Below, in pieces: positions 21,463 to 32,214 of a stretch of 64,000 nucleotides of DNA. The stretch's first letter is position 1. Each line of letters opens with the position of its first letter. The notes below the pieces were generated by a model. It made no database searches, had not been told where the DNA came from, and worked only from the letters and a program-made list of their open reading frames with translations. A program made the position numbers and the translations under genes. Source of the DNA: Lucinisca nassula (taxonomy: Eukaryota; Mollusca; Bivalvia; Lucinida; Lucinidae); contig OY757011.1 of NCBI GenBank assembly GCA_963580285.1, forward strand, positions 462,501 through 526,500. Direction: 5' to 3'.

Positions 21463-23227
21463 ATAAGTCTATGTAAAACCAAAAGGTCTCGGGGCGGGGG
21501 CATTTTTGGCTCAAGGGCTTTAATTTGAACAACTTGATAGAGGTCCATCAAATGAAATTCGACACCAAATATCAAAGACCTTGGCCTTGTGGTGTCACAG
21601 AAGAAGATTTTTAAAGATTTTCCCCAACATAAGTCTATGTAAGACCAAAGGGCCCGAGGCGGGGGCATTTTTGGTCTCAGGGCTATAATTTGAACAATCA
21701 AAGTAGAGGTACACTAGATGTAGCTTCATACAAAATATTAAAGACCTAGGCCTTGTGGTTTCAGAGAAGATGATTTTCAAAGATTATCTCTATATAAGTC
21801 TATGTAAAACCAAAGGGCCCCGGGGCGGGGGGCAGGGCTATAATTTGAACAATCTTGGTAGAGATCGACTAGATGAACTCCATACTAAATATCAAAGACA
21901 TATGCCTTGCAGTTTCAGAGAAGAAGATTTTTAAAGATTTCCCTATATAAGTCTATGTAAAACCAAAGGGTCTCGGGGCGGGGGCATTTTTGGCCCCAGG
22001 GCTTTAATTTGAACAATCTTGATAGAGGTCCATTAGATGAATTTTTACACCACAAATCAACGACCTAGGCCTTGTGGTGTCACAGAAGAAGATTTTTAAA
22101 GATTTTCCCCAAAATAAGGCTATGTAAAACCAAAGGGTCCGAGGCGGGGGCATTTTTGGTCTCAGGGCTATAATTTGAACAATCTTGGTAGAGGTCCACT
22201 AGATGTAGCTTCATACCAAATATCAAAGACCTAGGCCTTGTGATTTCCGAGAAAAAGATTTTTTTTTTCAGATTTTACCTATATAAGTCTATGTAAAACC
22301 AGAGGGCCCCGGAGTGGGGGCATTTTTGGCTCTAGCACTATAATTTGAACAACCTTGGTAGGGGTCAACTAGATGAAGCTTCATGCCAAATATCAAAGAC
22401 CTGGGCCTTGCGGTTTCAGAGAAGAAGAGTTTTAAAGATTTTTCCTATATAAGCCCATAAAAAACCAAAGGGCCTCAGGGCGGGGTCATTTTTGACCCCA
22501 GCACTATAATTTGAACAATCTTGGTCGGGATCCACTAGATGAAGCTTCATACCAAATATCAAAGACCTGGACCTTGTGGGTTCAGAGAAGAAGTTTTTTT
22601 TTAAGATTTTTCCTATATAAGCCAATGTAAAAACCAAGGGCCCCAGGGCGGGGGCATTTTTGGCCCCAGCACTATAATTTGAACAATCTTGGTAGGAGTC
22701 CACTAGATGAAGCTTCATACCAAATATCAAAGACCTGGGCTTTGCAGTTTCAGTGAAGAAGATTTTTTAAGTTTTCGGTGAAAAAAAAAAACTATTTTTT
22801 GCTCCTTGACCTAGATGTGCAACGGACCGGAACCATTTGAACAACTTTGAAAGGGGACCACCTAAAGATCATTCCTGTGAAGTGTGATCAAAATCTGATC
22901 ATTGGTTTAGGAGGAGATGTCGTTTGAAGAAAAACTTTACGCACGCACGGACGTACGGACGCACGACGGACGACGGACAAAAAGGGATCCCAAAAGCTCA
23001 CCTCGTCACTACGTGACAGGTTAGCTTAAAAATCACTGATTTTCTTCAGAAAAGTAACTATTTTGGAGATGAGAAAATGCAAATTTCGCACGGATGTTTG
23101 ATCGTAATGGAAAGAAGGGCGTTAGCAGGCATCCGCAGATAGTAAGCACTATATGGCTATCATGACTAGAGGCCAGAACATAGGAAATGTTTATTTAAGG
23201 GGATGGGCGGCATTTTTGAAAATTAGA

Positions 23228-23737
23228 AGTAAAGGCAATGATCAGGAATCGATACAATTAACTTACACCTCCCACCAGAGACACCAAAGGGAAAGAAAAA
23301 CAAATATGAAATACAGTGTAATTAGACCCTAATGGGAACACCAACTGCGGAAAGCCAAAAGGACAGTTACGTACTTTCTAACAAAACGGCCAATTGGTCA
23401 TCCAAAACAAAAATATATAAGCGATACACACATTCAAAAACGAACTATAAAAAGAAAGCAACGGACGTCTACTTGCCGTTCCAAGGCGGTTCTTCTGTCG
23501 CGGTTTATTTTTTTATGGTTTGTCTTTGGGTGTTTGTGTCGCCTATATTATTTTAACTAGGATAGCATATTGGCCATTTTGTGGGAAAGTAACTGTCCTT
23601 TTGGCTTTCCGCTGTTGTTGTTTCCATTGGGGTCTGCTGTTTCATGTTTGTGTTTCTTTCCCTTTGGAGTCTCTGATGGGGGCTGTGGGTTAATTGTATC
23701 GATTCCTGATCATTGCCTGCACTTCTATTATGGTTTG
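23228..23737. repeat. Head-to-head pair of RT-B tails
   Basis: 23228-23460 is a minus-strand tail (ending at GGCAATGATCAGGAATCGAT) and 23470-23737 a plus-strand tail of about the same extent. They meet 5' to 5' near 23465, making a large imperfect foldback of about 230-bp arms. Confidence 0.65.
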
Positions 23738-23774
23738 TAATTGGTAAAATTACCCGAAATATTACTGAATAGTA

Positions 23775-24105
23775 GTCAAGGCAGTGATTAGGAATCGATA
23801 CAACCTCAAAGGGAAAAGAACACTGATATAAAACAACCATGCCATAATGAAAACTTGACAAGCGGACAGTTACTTTCCCATAAAATGGCAGGACGGCTTT
23901 CCAAATTAAAAATATATCAGCAAAACATACATGCAAAGACGTCCTACAACAACAATAAACCACAAGATAAGCACCGTCATCGTCTTTGAACGGTTAAAAA
24001 TAACGTTTTTTCTTGGAGACTTAAATCGATAGCCATAGTCCTCGCCATTGGTTCTGTCGCGGTTTAGACAAATAATTTATTAAGTCCGCATGAAATTTGC
24101 CTCAT
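23775..24105 (-). repeat. RT-B 3' tail copy
   Basis: Minus-strand tail from AAGGCAGTGATTAGGAATCG to GTCCGCATGAAATTTGCC. Diverged, with small deletions. Confidence 0.65.
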
Positions 24106-24625
24106 TGTAGGGAATGACCAGACCATGATGTCTCCCATAGAACTGTGTGGTGTTTCTTACAGTGTGTTGTTTTGATAGCTGTGGATCAACAACCTTGTAA
24201 TGAGCATTTTCCCACGCCCCACGAAGTCCTTATAATTGGAACAGGCTCTAGCATAACGGATTAACTGTGAAACGTAAACGCCTTATGCTGGTGCAAAAGA
24301 GATATTACTTCAGAAATAGGAAACTAGTAAGAAAAGATCACCCAGGAAAGGCCACAATCTAAGAACTCAGCATTTAAGCCACCATGGATCGTATTGGTTG
24401 TTTGAAGCTCTCTATTGTCAAAGTAGACAGGAATGAGGAGGAGACTGCAGTCTCTGTTCGTTTTTCTTTTTATTTTAAGTTCACGTGAATAGATAAATTT
24501 CAAATGCTCTGAAACGTTTGTGTTTTTCAAAGACAATACAGCATCTTCATAGCTGTAGGTGAAATTGAATTGTTGTGCAGGTTGTTTCTGGCCTGTTTTG
24601 TGTATACTTTGTACAAAGTAGTTTA

Positions 24626-26587
24626 GGTCGTAGTACCAAAGCGTTAATCCAAATTCATTAATCCATAGACAAAATGGCAAATATCAATGTTCGGATCAAC
24701 AGACATGGACTCCAGAAGAGTGTAATCAGGCGTCCGCGGATATTAAGCATTACTTGGTAGGCAAGCTTCGCCCGCCATGCCCATCGACCCGAACGAAGAA
24801 AAGGTGTTAATGCCGGGAAGGGTATGCCCGAGATTTTGGAAGTCTTCCTATGGCTTTCCATTGGCAAACATATCAGAAATAATTCTGGAAATGGCCACAT
24901 TGTACGGATTCACAAGATCATGGTGCCTCCAATAAAACTTCTTTAGTGTTGATACCAGTTTTTTATACCCTTGGCATACCAACCTGGTATTGAGCACCTT
25001 CCCACGTTTCATAAAGTCCTGATACTTTGAACAGGCTCTAGCATAACGGATTAACTGTGAAACGTAAACTCCATATCCTAGTGCAGACGGGATATTACTG
25101 CTCAGGAAGGGAAAGTTAACAATGGGAAAATTGAAGTCATCTCGTTTATCGTACAACCTAGTAGTAAGCTTCCCGTTGTCAATATAGAGATAACAATCCA
25201 TGTATGAGGAGGAGGTTGCAGTCTCTGTTGTTTCCTTTATTTCAAGTTCACGTGGATAGATGAATTCCAAGTACTCTGCAAATTTAGCATTTTCCAGAGA
25301 CAATAAATCATCTATATATCTGTAGGTGAAATTGAATTGTTTTGCAAGGCGTTTCTTGCCTGCTTTGAGGAGACCTTGTACAAACTCCGCCTCATACGAG
25401 TACAAGAACAAGTCGACAAGCAACGGTGCACAATTAGTACACATTGGTATGCCAATTGTTTGCTGAAATAATTGGCCACTAAACTCCACGAAAATATTGT
25501 CAATTAGATATCCCAGCATCCTTATGACATCTGCATCAGTGTACTTTTGTGGTGCATCAGAGTGATCTCGAACGAAGTATGTGTCTTTGTAGCCAATGAC
25601 AACATACTGGTAGCGACAGTTACCATTCTTGTGGAAAAAGCATTGACTTCTACTTTCCTTGAGTTTAGATTTCAATTTATCATGAGGAATAGTTGTGTAG
25701 AACGTTGAGAAATCGAAGGATTTTATGCTGTCTACTGAGAGAAAAGACTGTGACTGAAGATGCTCTAGAAGCTCTTTGGAGTTTTTCAAGATCCACATCT
25801 GATTCACACCACTCCTGGCATATGCAGTGTCACAATATTTATGAAAGCCATCTGCAACTGCAGTAAGGATTCGTGTTAGGATCTGTGAAAGAGGCTTGGT
25901 TGAGCACTTAGCTGAACCCGCGATATATCTCTGCTTGTACGGATTCTTGTGAAGCTTAGGAATCCAGTACAATTTTGGAAGTTCCATATCTTCCTCTGGG
26001 AGGGAAATTCCAAACGAAAGCAGCACCGATTGGTGGTTTCGCAGAATTTCATCTTTTGACAAAGAAGAAAGATTATATGTTGGGTTGCCTGTCATAGTGC
26101 CCCAACCAAGCTCTTCCTTTAAGCAGTTTATATAGTGTGTTTTGCAAACAAACGCAATATTGTTAGATGCCTTGTCAGCTGAAACAACGACAAACTTCTG
26201 ATGGATTTCAGCTAACTCAGCAACAATATCTGGATTATCAAACACCGAATAATGTCGGCGAGACAAGGTTCTGCTGAGTACTGTTATACGTCTGCTTACC
26301 AAGGCCATTACTGATTTTACCCATTCGGAGAGGGTGTCAAACTCCGCATCCTCTTTCCTAGCCCAGCGCCGTGCATACTCTTCAACAGAATCCAAAATTA
26401 ATTTGGAATTCTGTTTCCAAGTAAAAGACTTTGGTTCCCTGTATTTGGGGCCTTTTGAAACAATGTCTCGAAGTTTGTCATTTCTAACAATATTGAGGTC
26501 TCCTGTAATGATGTGACCTGCTGGATTGTAACAAAAATCTGAGACATTACATGAACATTCGGAGGGGTTTTGTGCAAACACATCTCT
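24626..26587 (-). mobile_element. RT-A retroelement copy (Penelope-like), 5'-truncated
   Basis: Contains a long intact RT frame and about 220 bp of 3' non-coding sequence ending CTTTGGTACTACGACC at 24626. The same end is found at 20375. The 5' boundary at about 26587 cuts directly into the older copy. No terminal repeat or hammerhead adjoins this copy. Confidence 0.7.
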
Positions 26588-26599
26588 TACGAGTATCAA
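24848..26599 (-). CDS. Reverse transcriptase, Penelope-like type (RT-A)
   Basis: A 583-codon open frame with no internal stop. It opens without an ATG because the element is 5'-truncated, and the first residues lie over the insertion junction. In order it has: TGDLNIV (32-38); LYWIPKLHKNPYK (210-222); the RT motif A block SFDFSTFYTTIPHDKL (294-309) with catalytic Asp 296; GIPM (383-386); YRYIDD (426-431) with the catalytic Asp pair; and LYDKRDDFNFPIVNFPFL in the thumb. GIPMCTNCAP has Cys where relatives usually have Gly, which could weaken activity. The KLHK block and TxIP after the first Asp resemble Penelope-like RTs, and hammerheads nearby support this, but I see no GIY-YIG endonuclease. 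Sure of RT; moderately sure of the clade. Product would reverse-transcribe element RNA in the nucleus. Confidence 0.88.
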   Translation of the reverse strand: MILVRDVFAQNPSECSCNVSDFCYNPAGHIITGDLNIVRNDKLRDIVSKGPKYREPKSFTWKQNSKLILDSVEEYARRWARKEDAEFDTLSEWVKSVMALVSRRITVLSRTLSRRHYSVFDNPDIVAELAEIHQKFVVVSADKASNNIAFVCKTHYINCLKEELGWGTMTGNPTYNLSSLSKDEILRNHQSVLLSFGISLPEEDMELPKLYWIPKLHKNPYKQRYIAGSAKCSTKPLSQILTRILTAVADGFHKYCDTAYARSGVNQMWILKNSKELLEHLQSQSFLSVDSIKSFDFSTFYTTIPHDKLKSKLKESRSQCFFHKNGNCRYQYVVIGYKDTYFVRDHSDAPQKYTDADVIRMLGYLIDNIFVEFSGQLFQQTIGIPMCTNCAPLLVDLFLYSYEAEFVQGLLKAGKKRLAKQFNFTYRYIDDLLSLENAKFAEYLEFIYPRELEIKETTETATSSSYMDCYLYIDNGKLTTRLYDKRDDFNFPIVNFPFLSSNIPSALGYGVYVSQLIRYARACSKYQDFMKRGKVLNTRLVCQGYKKLVSTLKKFYWRHHDLVNPYNVAISRIISDMFANGKP

Positions 26600-27042
26600 A
26601 ACAAGTGGGCAGACAACGGTTCACAGCTAGTACCCATCGGTATGCAGATTGTCTGCTGAAATATTTGTCCGCCCAACTACATAAAGCATTTCCACTTAGA
26701 TATTCCAGTATCTTTAAAACATCTGAATCTGATTATTTTGTTGTGCGCCAGAGTAACGGAACGAAGTATGTGTCTGTGTAACCAATGAAAACATACTGGA
26801 AGCGACAGTAACCATTATTTTGCGAAAACACTGGTTGATAAGTTCGTTTGATTTAGAGAGGTATAGCTGTGTAAAGAGTAGCTTAATCTAAAGAATATAC
26901 ACTGTTGACGGAATGGAGAGACTGTGCCTTTAGAATTTTTAAAAGCTCAATTGGAGTTTTCCAGCATCCACGCTCATTTCACATGCGGATCATATGAATG
27001 CCTTTGATTGCGGTTAGGCTCCGTGATAGAATCTGATAAATG

Positions 27043-27102
27043 GGTTCTTCTTTCTTATGAATATTTTCATTGCTCTCAAAGGAACTCATTTTTGATTTTT
27101 AA
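27043..27102 (+). repeat. 60-bp hammerhead-unit tail inside old RT-A
   Basis: TTCTTTCTTATGAATATTTT through AAAGGAACTCATTTTTGATT is exactly the part of units 1 and 2 downstream of the hammerhead cleavage stem. It interrupts the old RT-A copy between GATAAATGGGTTC and AATTGGTTTAGC. This is a very short 5'-truncated insertion of the hammerhead unit. Confidence 0.7.
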
Positions 27103-27190
27103 TTGGTTTAGCAATTACTCGAGCCCTCAATACATCTCTGCTTGTATGGATTATTGTGAAATATATGAATACTATTCAATTTAAAAATCA

Positions 27191-28371
27191 ACCTACATTT
27201 ATTTATTAAATCCACGGTGCACATATCTTAATTAAAAAGAGAAGCGATCAGAACTGAGACAATCTGATCCCAAACTATCCCCACAATATCACTAAGGAAA
27301 TAAGTCGAAACATGGAGCGACGACAGTGAACAAAATAGACAAAAGATAAACCGAGTCAGCAGCTCTTTACCAGGTTGTGACTCAGAAAATCTAAACCTAA
27401 TTAAAAAGAAGCAATACACATGGGGCCAAAGATCAGAATCATCAGCATGACAAACTTTAAACTGGTAGGCAACCTTACGAAAATGAACAACCAAAATGGG
27501 GGAGGATTCAGAATCATCAACTTAACAACATATATGATTAGGGAAATCATCAGATCCACAAATACAAAACATGAATGAACCACAGCAAAAGCACCGACTT
27601 GGAACGGTCAGTACAAATTACTTGTGGTTTTATCTGTTACTGATCATTGCCTTCTCTTCTTGTTTGAATTCCACAACCACCCTGCATGTATTTTTTATGA
27701 GTGTTTAAGAATGTGTTTTATTTATTGGAGAAAGGTTTTGTCACCCTAGAATCTTTGTGTGTAAGCATTAAAAACAACAAAGACACAAACAGAACACACG
27801 ACTGTATAGCAGTAGGAAATCAGTGATTGTCAAAACGATTGCTTTTTCAATTCAATTCAAGATCAGCGGTTGGAAGCAAGCACCTAGTTTCCCCTCTTTG
27901 AATTTCCCTCGAGCACGTGTTTCCTTGCGTCACAGAAAGCATTAGCTAGTGCTTTCAAGTTGACACAAATCAAATATTGTCGCTATTTGTGCGCATTTGT
28001 CTTCATTTTATCAAGGCGAATGAAAAGTAATTGGCTTAGAAACATCGCAAATTGAATAGTAAAGGTTTAACAATTTTCAACAAATTCAAGTGCCGCAGGA
28101 ATTAAATATACGCCCTGACGAGCATGTTTAATTCAGTACGTCACATGTTGTGCTATAAAGTGACCTTATGTACGGGGGCTGCCAGTGTAGTTTTTTAATT
28201 CGCGTCAGTCGGGAAATGCGGCGATAGAGTTAACACTAAAGTGTAACATAGGTAAAACTATTGCCGTCCACTTTACTGACGTTTGCACAGTGTACATTCC
28301 ATTATAGCGTATATATAACAGTATACACAAAATGGTCGGCTAATAGCGTGCTTGAAATTAGAGCCAATATA
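27191..28371. other. Unassigned interval with minor tail fragments
   Basis: 27575-27665 has degraded RT-B tail pieces (CGACTTGGAACGGTCAGT, then TGATCATTGCCTTCTCTTCT). The rest shows no recognisable element. 27840-28260 is less repetitive-looking than its surroundings and could be old single-copy DNA. Confidence 0.35.
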
Positions 28372-28503
28372 AAAGGTAAGTCAAAACTCAGTGCAAAACC
28401 TGTAACAATCTTCCTTGAGGTATACAATGTCTATGAGGATGAAAAAATATCTTGCGGGATGATATGCAAATGGGTAGCCGACTCTAGAAGCAGACAGCAG
28501 CAA
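28372..28503 (+). pseudogene. Possible mariner-type HTH relic
   Basis: About 44 codons read SAKPVTIFLEVYNVYEDEK then SCGMICKWVADSRS. This resembles the N-terminal helix-turn-helix of mariner-like transposases (pattern: E-h-Y-x-VYG-x-E-x-h-S-x-x-x-h-x-KWV). The resemblance is weak, and no catalytic domain follows within 1 kb. It could be chance. Confidence 0.25.
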
Positions 28504-28917
28504 TATAAAATGGTGCTCACGCAGGTCGCCTGCAACAACAACTAAAAGTAACATAGAAAAAAGTATCCGGAATATCCTACCAAATGATGCCTGATTCACA
28601 GTGAGGTAATTAGCCCGGTTGACAAACTTGTCGTTAGCACGAGTAATGATATTTTAAAAATGCATTTACAACTTAGACGGATATCCCATTTGTTGATAAA
28701 TGAACAATAGAGGACCCGTATGTATTGTTAATCCAAACAAACTCCTAAAAATGGCGGCCGTTTTTTGGCAACATCTACCAAAAGGCGGATTGAGCTAAAA
28801 TTATAATGAGAGGCCTCGGGGCAACATGGAGATTCTAAATTGGTCGCCAAGGTAGCTATCTTGAAATTTGTAAGTTAGGACTTGATCGATGTATCGGGGC
28901 GATATTGAAATTCAGGA

Positions 28918-29035
28918 TGGATCAGGCCTCAGATTCTATGACGGTTCTAGCGTAAAGGGTTACTGAGAATGAGAGAAAATTAAATTTATGTAATGTAGGT
29001 CGGTGCCTGCTTCTCTGTCTCTGGTTCGGCCCACC
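28918..29035 (+). repeat. RT-B coding end / tail start fragment
   Basis: CAGGCCTCAGATTCTATGAC is the end of RT-B coding (ASDSM..). It continues into TCGGTGCCTGCTTCTCTGTC and is cut after CTGGTTCGGCCCA. Confidence 0.65.
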
Positions 29036-29040
29036 TCGCA

Positions 29041-29478
29041 TCTCACATCAGAGCCACTAAAGAGAAAGAAACACACACATAAAAAGGATTTATTTTTATT
29101 TTTTTCTTTTTTCTTTTGGTTTTGGTTTAACGGCCCTTTCAAGATTATTTCATTCATATCGAGCCGATCGTTAATCAGAGGTGGGCGAAAACCGAAGTAC
29201 CCTGACCTTCCGTTGCAGAACTTGGCGTCTCACACGTGGCCCGAGCGAGGCTCGAACCTACGGCGGTGAGAGACCTAATGACTAAGATTCAGCGCGCTCT
29301 TATCCACTAGGCCACGGAGGCCCGTTAAAAAAGGATTTAATGGAAACATCAATACCGTAAAAACACACACATTCAAAGACATACCGTAACAAAAACAAAC
29401 CGCGACAGAAGAACCGCATTGGAACGGTTAGGGAAAAGTATTTCACTGTGTCGGGCTTAAATCGCTTTTTGGTTGAAC
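29041..29478 (-). repeat. RT-B tail copy split by a SINE
   Basis: 29041-29092 plus 29340-29478 form one minus-strand tail, from CATCAGAGCCACTAAAGAGA through AATGGAAACATCAATACC to GGGCTTAAATCG. It is interrupted at a 12-bp site duplicated by the SINE. Only the part near its 3' end is present. Confidence 0.65.
29093..29327 (-). mobile_element. tRNA-derived SINE with 12-bp target duplication
   Basis: A 235-bp insertion flanked by AAAAAGGATTTA (29081-29092 and 29328-29339). On the minus strand it begins with a tRNA-like head, GGGCCTCCGTGGCCTAGTGG (A box), followed by B box GGTTCGAGCCTC. It ends in an A-rich tail. Related but older heads lie at about 50890-50960, 51850-51920, and 54955-55010. Pol III promoter boxes, tail and clean target duplication support a LINE-mobilised SINE that moved rather recently. 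Confidence 0.88.
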
Positions 29479-29696
29479 GGCGGTGGGCCGGACTCCTGAC
29501 TCTTTGATTAGGGTCTAACCCTAAATCCTTTGAATTCGGGAAGGATGGAGCCGGATATTTCCTGGGTTTGATCCTCCGTGATCTAAATGGTGGTTTTCTT
29601 CTGCTCTGACGCCGGATTATTGTTGAGCCCTAAACCCTGATTCATGATAAAATTAATCTATACATAACCATTTTACCATGTATTTTCTCATGACTC

Positions 29697-30215
29697 ACTG
29701 CTGAGTTCATCGGAGTCTAACTGTTGGTTTTCTTTTGCTCCAGCATTTCAGTGGTTTCTTGCTGTCGAGTCCTCACCGTTGTCTCACCTCTGTGGTTCTT
29801 TGATTTCTGTGTTCACGGAGATGTTGCACTGATGAGTTAGGAGGCCTTCATGCGGACTGAACAAATTGTTTGTCTAAATCGCGACGGAGGTAAGGGCGAG
29901 GATTGTGGCCACGTAAGGTCGATTTGGGCCCCCCGGTGGGGGTCTTCCACTGGCCGTTCCGGGGCGGCTCTTCTGTGGCGATTTATTTATGTTGTTGTTT
30001 GTTGCTTGCTGTGTGTATCGCTTGTGTCTTTTGGTTTTGGATGGCCGTATGGCCATTTTGTGGGAAAGTGGCTGTCCATGTGGCCTTCCTTTGTTTGGGT
30101 TTCCATTATGGTCTGGTCGCTTAATGTTTGTATTTCTTTCCCTTTGGTGTCTTTTATGGATGGAGTAAGTGAATTGTATCAATTCCTGATCTTTGTTTTA
30201 CTTCTACTTTACAAT
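29697..30215 (+). repeat. RT-B 3' tail copy
   Basis: A nearly full plus-strand tail, from CATCGGAGTCTAACTGTTGG to TGATCTTTGTTTTACTTCTA. Very similar to the tail at 11.8-12.3 kb. A 147-codon frame across it is non-coding in the other copies. Confidence 0.8.
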
Positions 30216-31135
30216 ACCACAGTGCAGCATATCATGATCAGCCTCAACTATGTTGGCAATTTCTTGCGAAAGGGGCGCATTGTTTCCTTCTGACAAGGTG
30301 TTTAACGTCTTGAACAATGCCCAGTGACTACATAATCTTGCTGTCACCCCAACAGTAAATGGGTATTAGATTTGTTTCCGGTTTGACGTTCGAAGCGAGG
30401 GTATCAAACTGTTGCGGCCAAGCAGTTCATATACATTACAAACCTACGGTCCAGCAACACTTTGTTTATTTGACTGGCTGTTAGACTAAGAGAAAGCTTT
30501 AATGATTCATCTTTGATTTTTCAAAGATAGGCAGTCATATGCCACCTGTTCATTAAATCCAAATAATTTCCGAGAGTAGTCAATCTTATGTCACCAGGGT
30601 ATTTAAGTCAAATCAGCCGTCTACTTGAACAGATAATGGCTACTTTGAAAACTGATAGGCAAGGTTTATCTGCGAGAAATACAGCTAATGAAGCGTTTTT
30701 CTCGATTCTAGCACGCGTCATTTACCATACAGAAAAGTTATAAAAAGCTACATTCAGAAACTGACTTTCATTCAGAAGTACATGCTGTCTTAAATTTTTC
30801 AAGTGTTATCGCACAGGCTCTGATTTAGGGTCTTGTTCTCGTTTAAATTTCTACCAGGCATTTGAGTGCAAGTGTTTATGATTCCATAATAATTATGTGC
30901 TCACCCTTAGTAATCACGATATAAAACAGTGTATTGATACATCTGGGGAAAGTCGGTCAAAACTAATGACGTCGTTTGCTAACGAATAGTTGAAACTTTG
31001 ATCACCATATAGTGCCAAGTTGCTAATAGATATGCTACAAGAAATAACAGTAGCATTTTTGCAGCAAAATAAGAGACTCTTATAATAGTTTACTTACTAG
31101 AACAGTTAACATTTTGGCCACTAACAAGCTTTTTA
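30216..31135. other. Unassigned interval
   Basis: No gene, tandem repeat or known element end seen. Confidence 0.4.
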
Positions 31136-31878
31136 ATTTTACCAGACTTTGACTGCATGCATGGTAGTTTACCCAAATGGCGGTTGACAATTTTGCTTCC
31201 CTCTTTGATTGCACGCCGGCGGGTCAGGCCTCCGATTCTAAGACGGTTCCAGCGTAAAGGCTTGAACATTGCATCCACTTCTATTTTAATGAGAATTAGA
31301 GAGATCTAATTCTATGAAAAGTTCGTTGGTGCCTGATGCTCTGTCTCTGGTCGGGCTCATCGGAGTCTAATTTTTGGTTTTCATTTGCTCCAGCATTTCA
31401 GTGTTTTCTTGCTGTCGAGCCCTCACCGTTGTTTCATCTCCATTTCGTTTTTTTTTTTTTGTGTTCACGGAGATGTTAAATTGATGAGTTAGGAGGCCAT
31501 CATGCGGACTGAACAAATAATGCGTCTAAATCGCGACGGAAGTAAGGGCGAGGATTGTGGCCAAGTAAAATCGATTTAAGCCCCCCCCCCCCACCCAGTG
31601 GAATTCGTTTGACTGACCGTTTCAAGGCGGTTCTTCTGTCGCGGTTTATTTTTGTTATGATTTGTCTTTGAGTGTTTGTATCGCTTATATTATTTTGTTT
31701 TGGTTAGCCAATGGGTCATTTTGTGGGAAAGTAACTGTCCTTTTGGATTTCCACTATTGATGTTTCCATTAGGGCCTGTTGTTTCATGTTTGTGTTCCTT
31801 ACCCTTTGGTGTCTCTGATTGGAGCTGTTGGTTGATTGTATCGATTCCTGATCATTGTCTTCACTTCTATTTTGAACA
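31136..31878 (+). repeat. RT-B C-terminus end and 3' tail
   Basis: Begins in decayed RT-B coding (CTGCATGCATGGTAGTTTAC, matching ACMVVNP), and the coding end ...GGGTCAGGCCTCCGATTCTA follows. The full tail runs to GATTCCTGATCATTGTCTTC. It has a 12-C run at 31581-31592 at the same tail position as the G runs at 1870 and 41793. Confidence 0.75.
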
Positions 31879-32154
31879 ACTGGGTCCTGCCAATCACTAA
31901 TATCTAGACATAATTGCTACGTAATATTTCTCGTGTGTTTGGCTATTTTTCTGCAGATATCGAAAATCGTTCCGATTGAAATTGCCCGATAATTGTCCAT
32001 TAAAATACAATCATGTCCTGAGTGTAATTATAAGATGAAAAAAACTTGCCTATTGTGGTTAGTTGGTAGTTTTCTCTTTGTAAAATGCTTGAAACACAGC
32101 CACAAACAATGAAAACGAACATCACACTCATCGAATACCGAGAATGTATACATC

Positions 32155-32214
32155 TGTTACATGTGGGTTTACGGCGTCCCGCAAACCCCCATGCTGACAA
32201 GACAACCGAGCGTG
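32155..32214 (-). repeat. 60-bp inverted copy of LTR-like end
   Basis: TGTTACATGTGGGTTTACGG... is the exact reverse complement of 34809-34868, ending ...GTAACA next to the primer-binding-like site. It is either the outer end of a 2.7-kb LTR with long inverted ends, or a separate inverted fragment. Confidence 0.85.

Larger units (their letters stand above)
20665..23027 (+). mobile_element. Pearl-like / HINE-type element with ~170-bp tandem units
   Basis: Starts CAAGAGGGTCATGATGACCC (a 5' palindrome) then ATCGCTCACCTG. Ends with a GACGGACGAC-type run and AGCTCACC...GACAGGTTAGCTT. Between lie about ten imperfect units (key phrases: CATACCAAATATCAAAGACC, TATATAAGTCTATGTAAAAC, GGGGCATTTTTGG, TATAATTTGAACAATCTTGG). 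It inserted into a run of A inside the foldback element. The organisation matches bivalve pearl/CvA repeats, which others have linked to Helentron-like (HINE) elements. No coding region. Confidence 0.75.
20471..23109. mobile_element. Foldback MITE interrupted by pearl-like element
   Basis: The left part (20471-20664) starts CATCACGTAAACAACTCCGT and holds the palindrome GGCGGTTCTAACG. The right part (23028-23109) ends GATCGTAATG. Joining them across the 2.36-kb insertion restores the layout of the copy at 3856-4135 (..ATAAGAAA + AAAAATCAC..). Confidence 0.75.
24115..27190 (-). pseudogene. Older RT-A copy, split by a younger one
   Basis: Two outer pieces belong to one decayed minus-strand RT-A copy. 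24115-24625 holds the C-terminal region (QFNFTYSYEDAVLSLKNTN, where YIDD is degraded to YEDA). 26588-27190 holds the region just upstream (near the GIPM motif) back to about the KLHK motif. The outer pieces abut at the same RT position (the TACGAG/YSYEAEF region). The younger copy (24626-26587) therefore inserted there. Stops and frameshifts are frequent. A 60-bp hammerhead-unit tail lies inside it at 27043-27102. Confidence 0.7.

Noticed and set aside
29505..29640. Telomere-like CCCTAAA words
   Set aside because: Only three scattered copies, not in tandem.
29828..29860. CTGATGAGTTAGGAGGCC in the RT-B tail as another hammerhead
   Set aside because: CTGATGA is present in many tail copies, but no GAAA follows at a suitable distance and no stem I can be drawn.
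29850..30293. 147-residue hydrophobic protein over an RT-B tail
   Set aside because: The frame is broken in most other tail copies, and its hydrophobicity follows from the T/G-rich strand.
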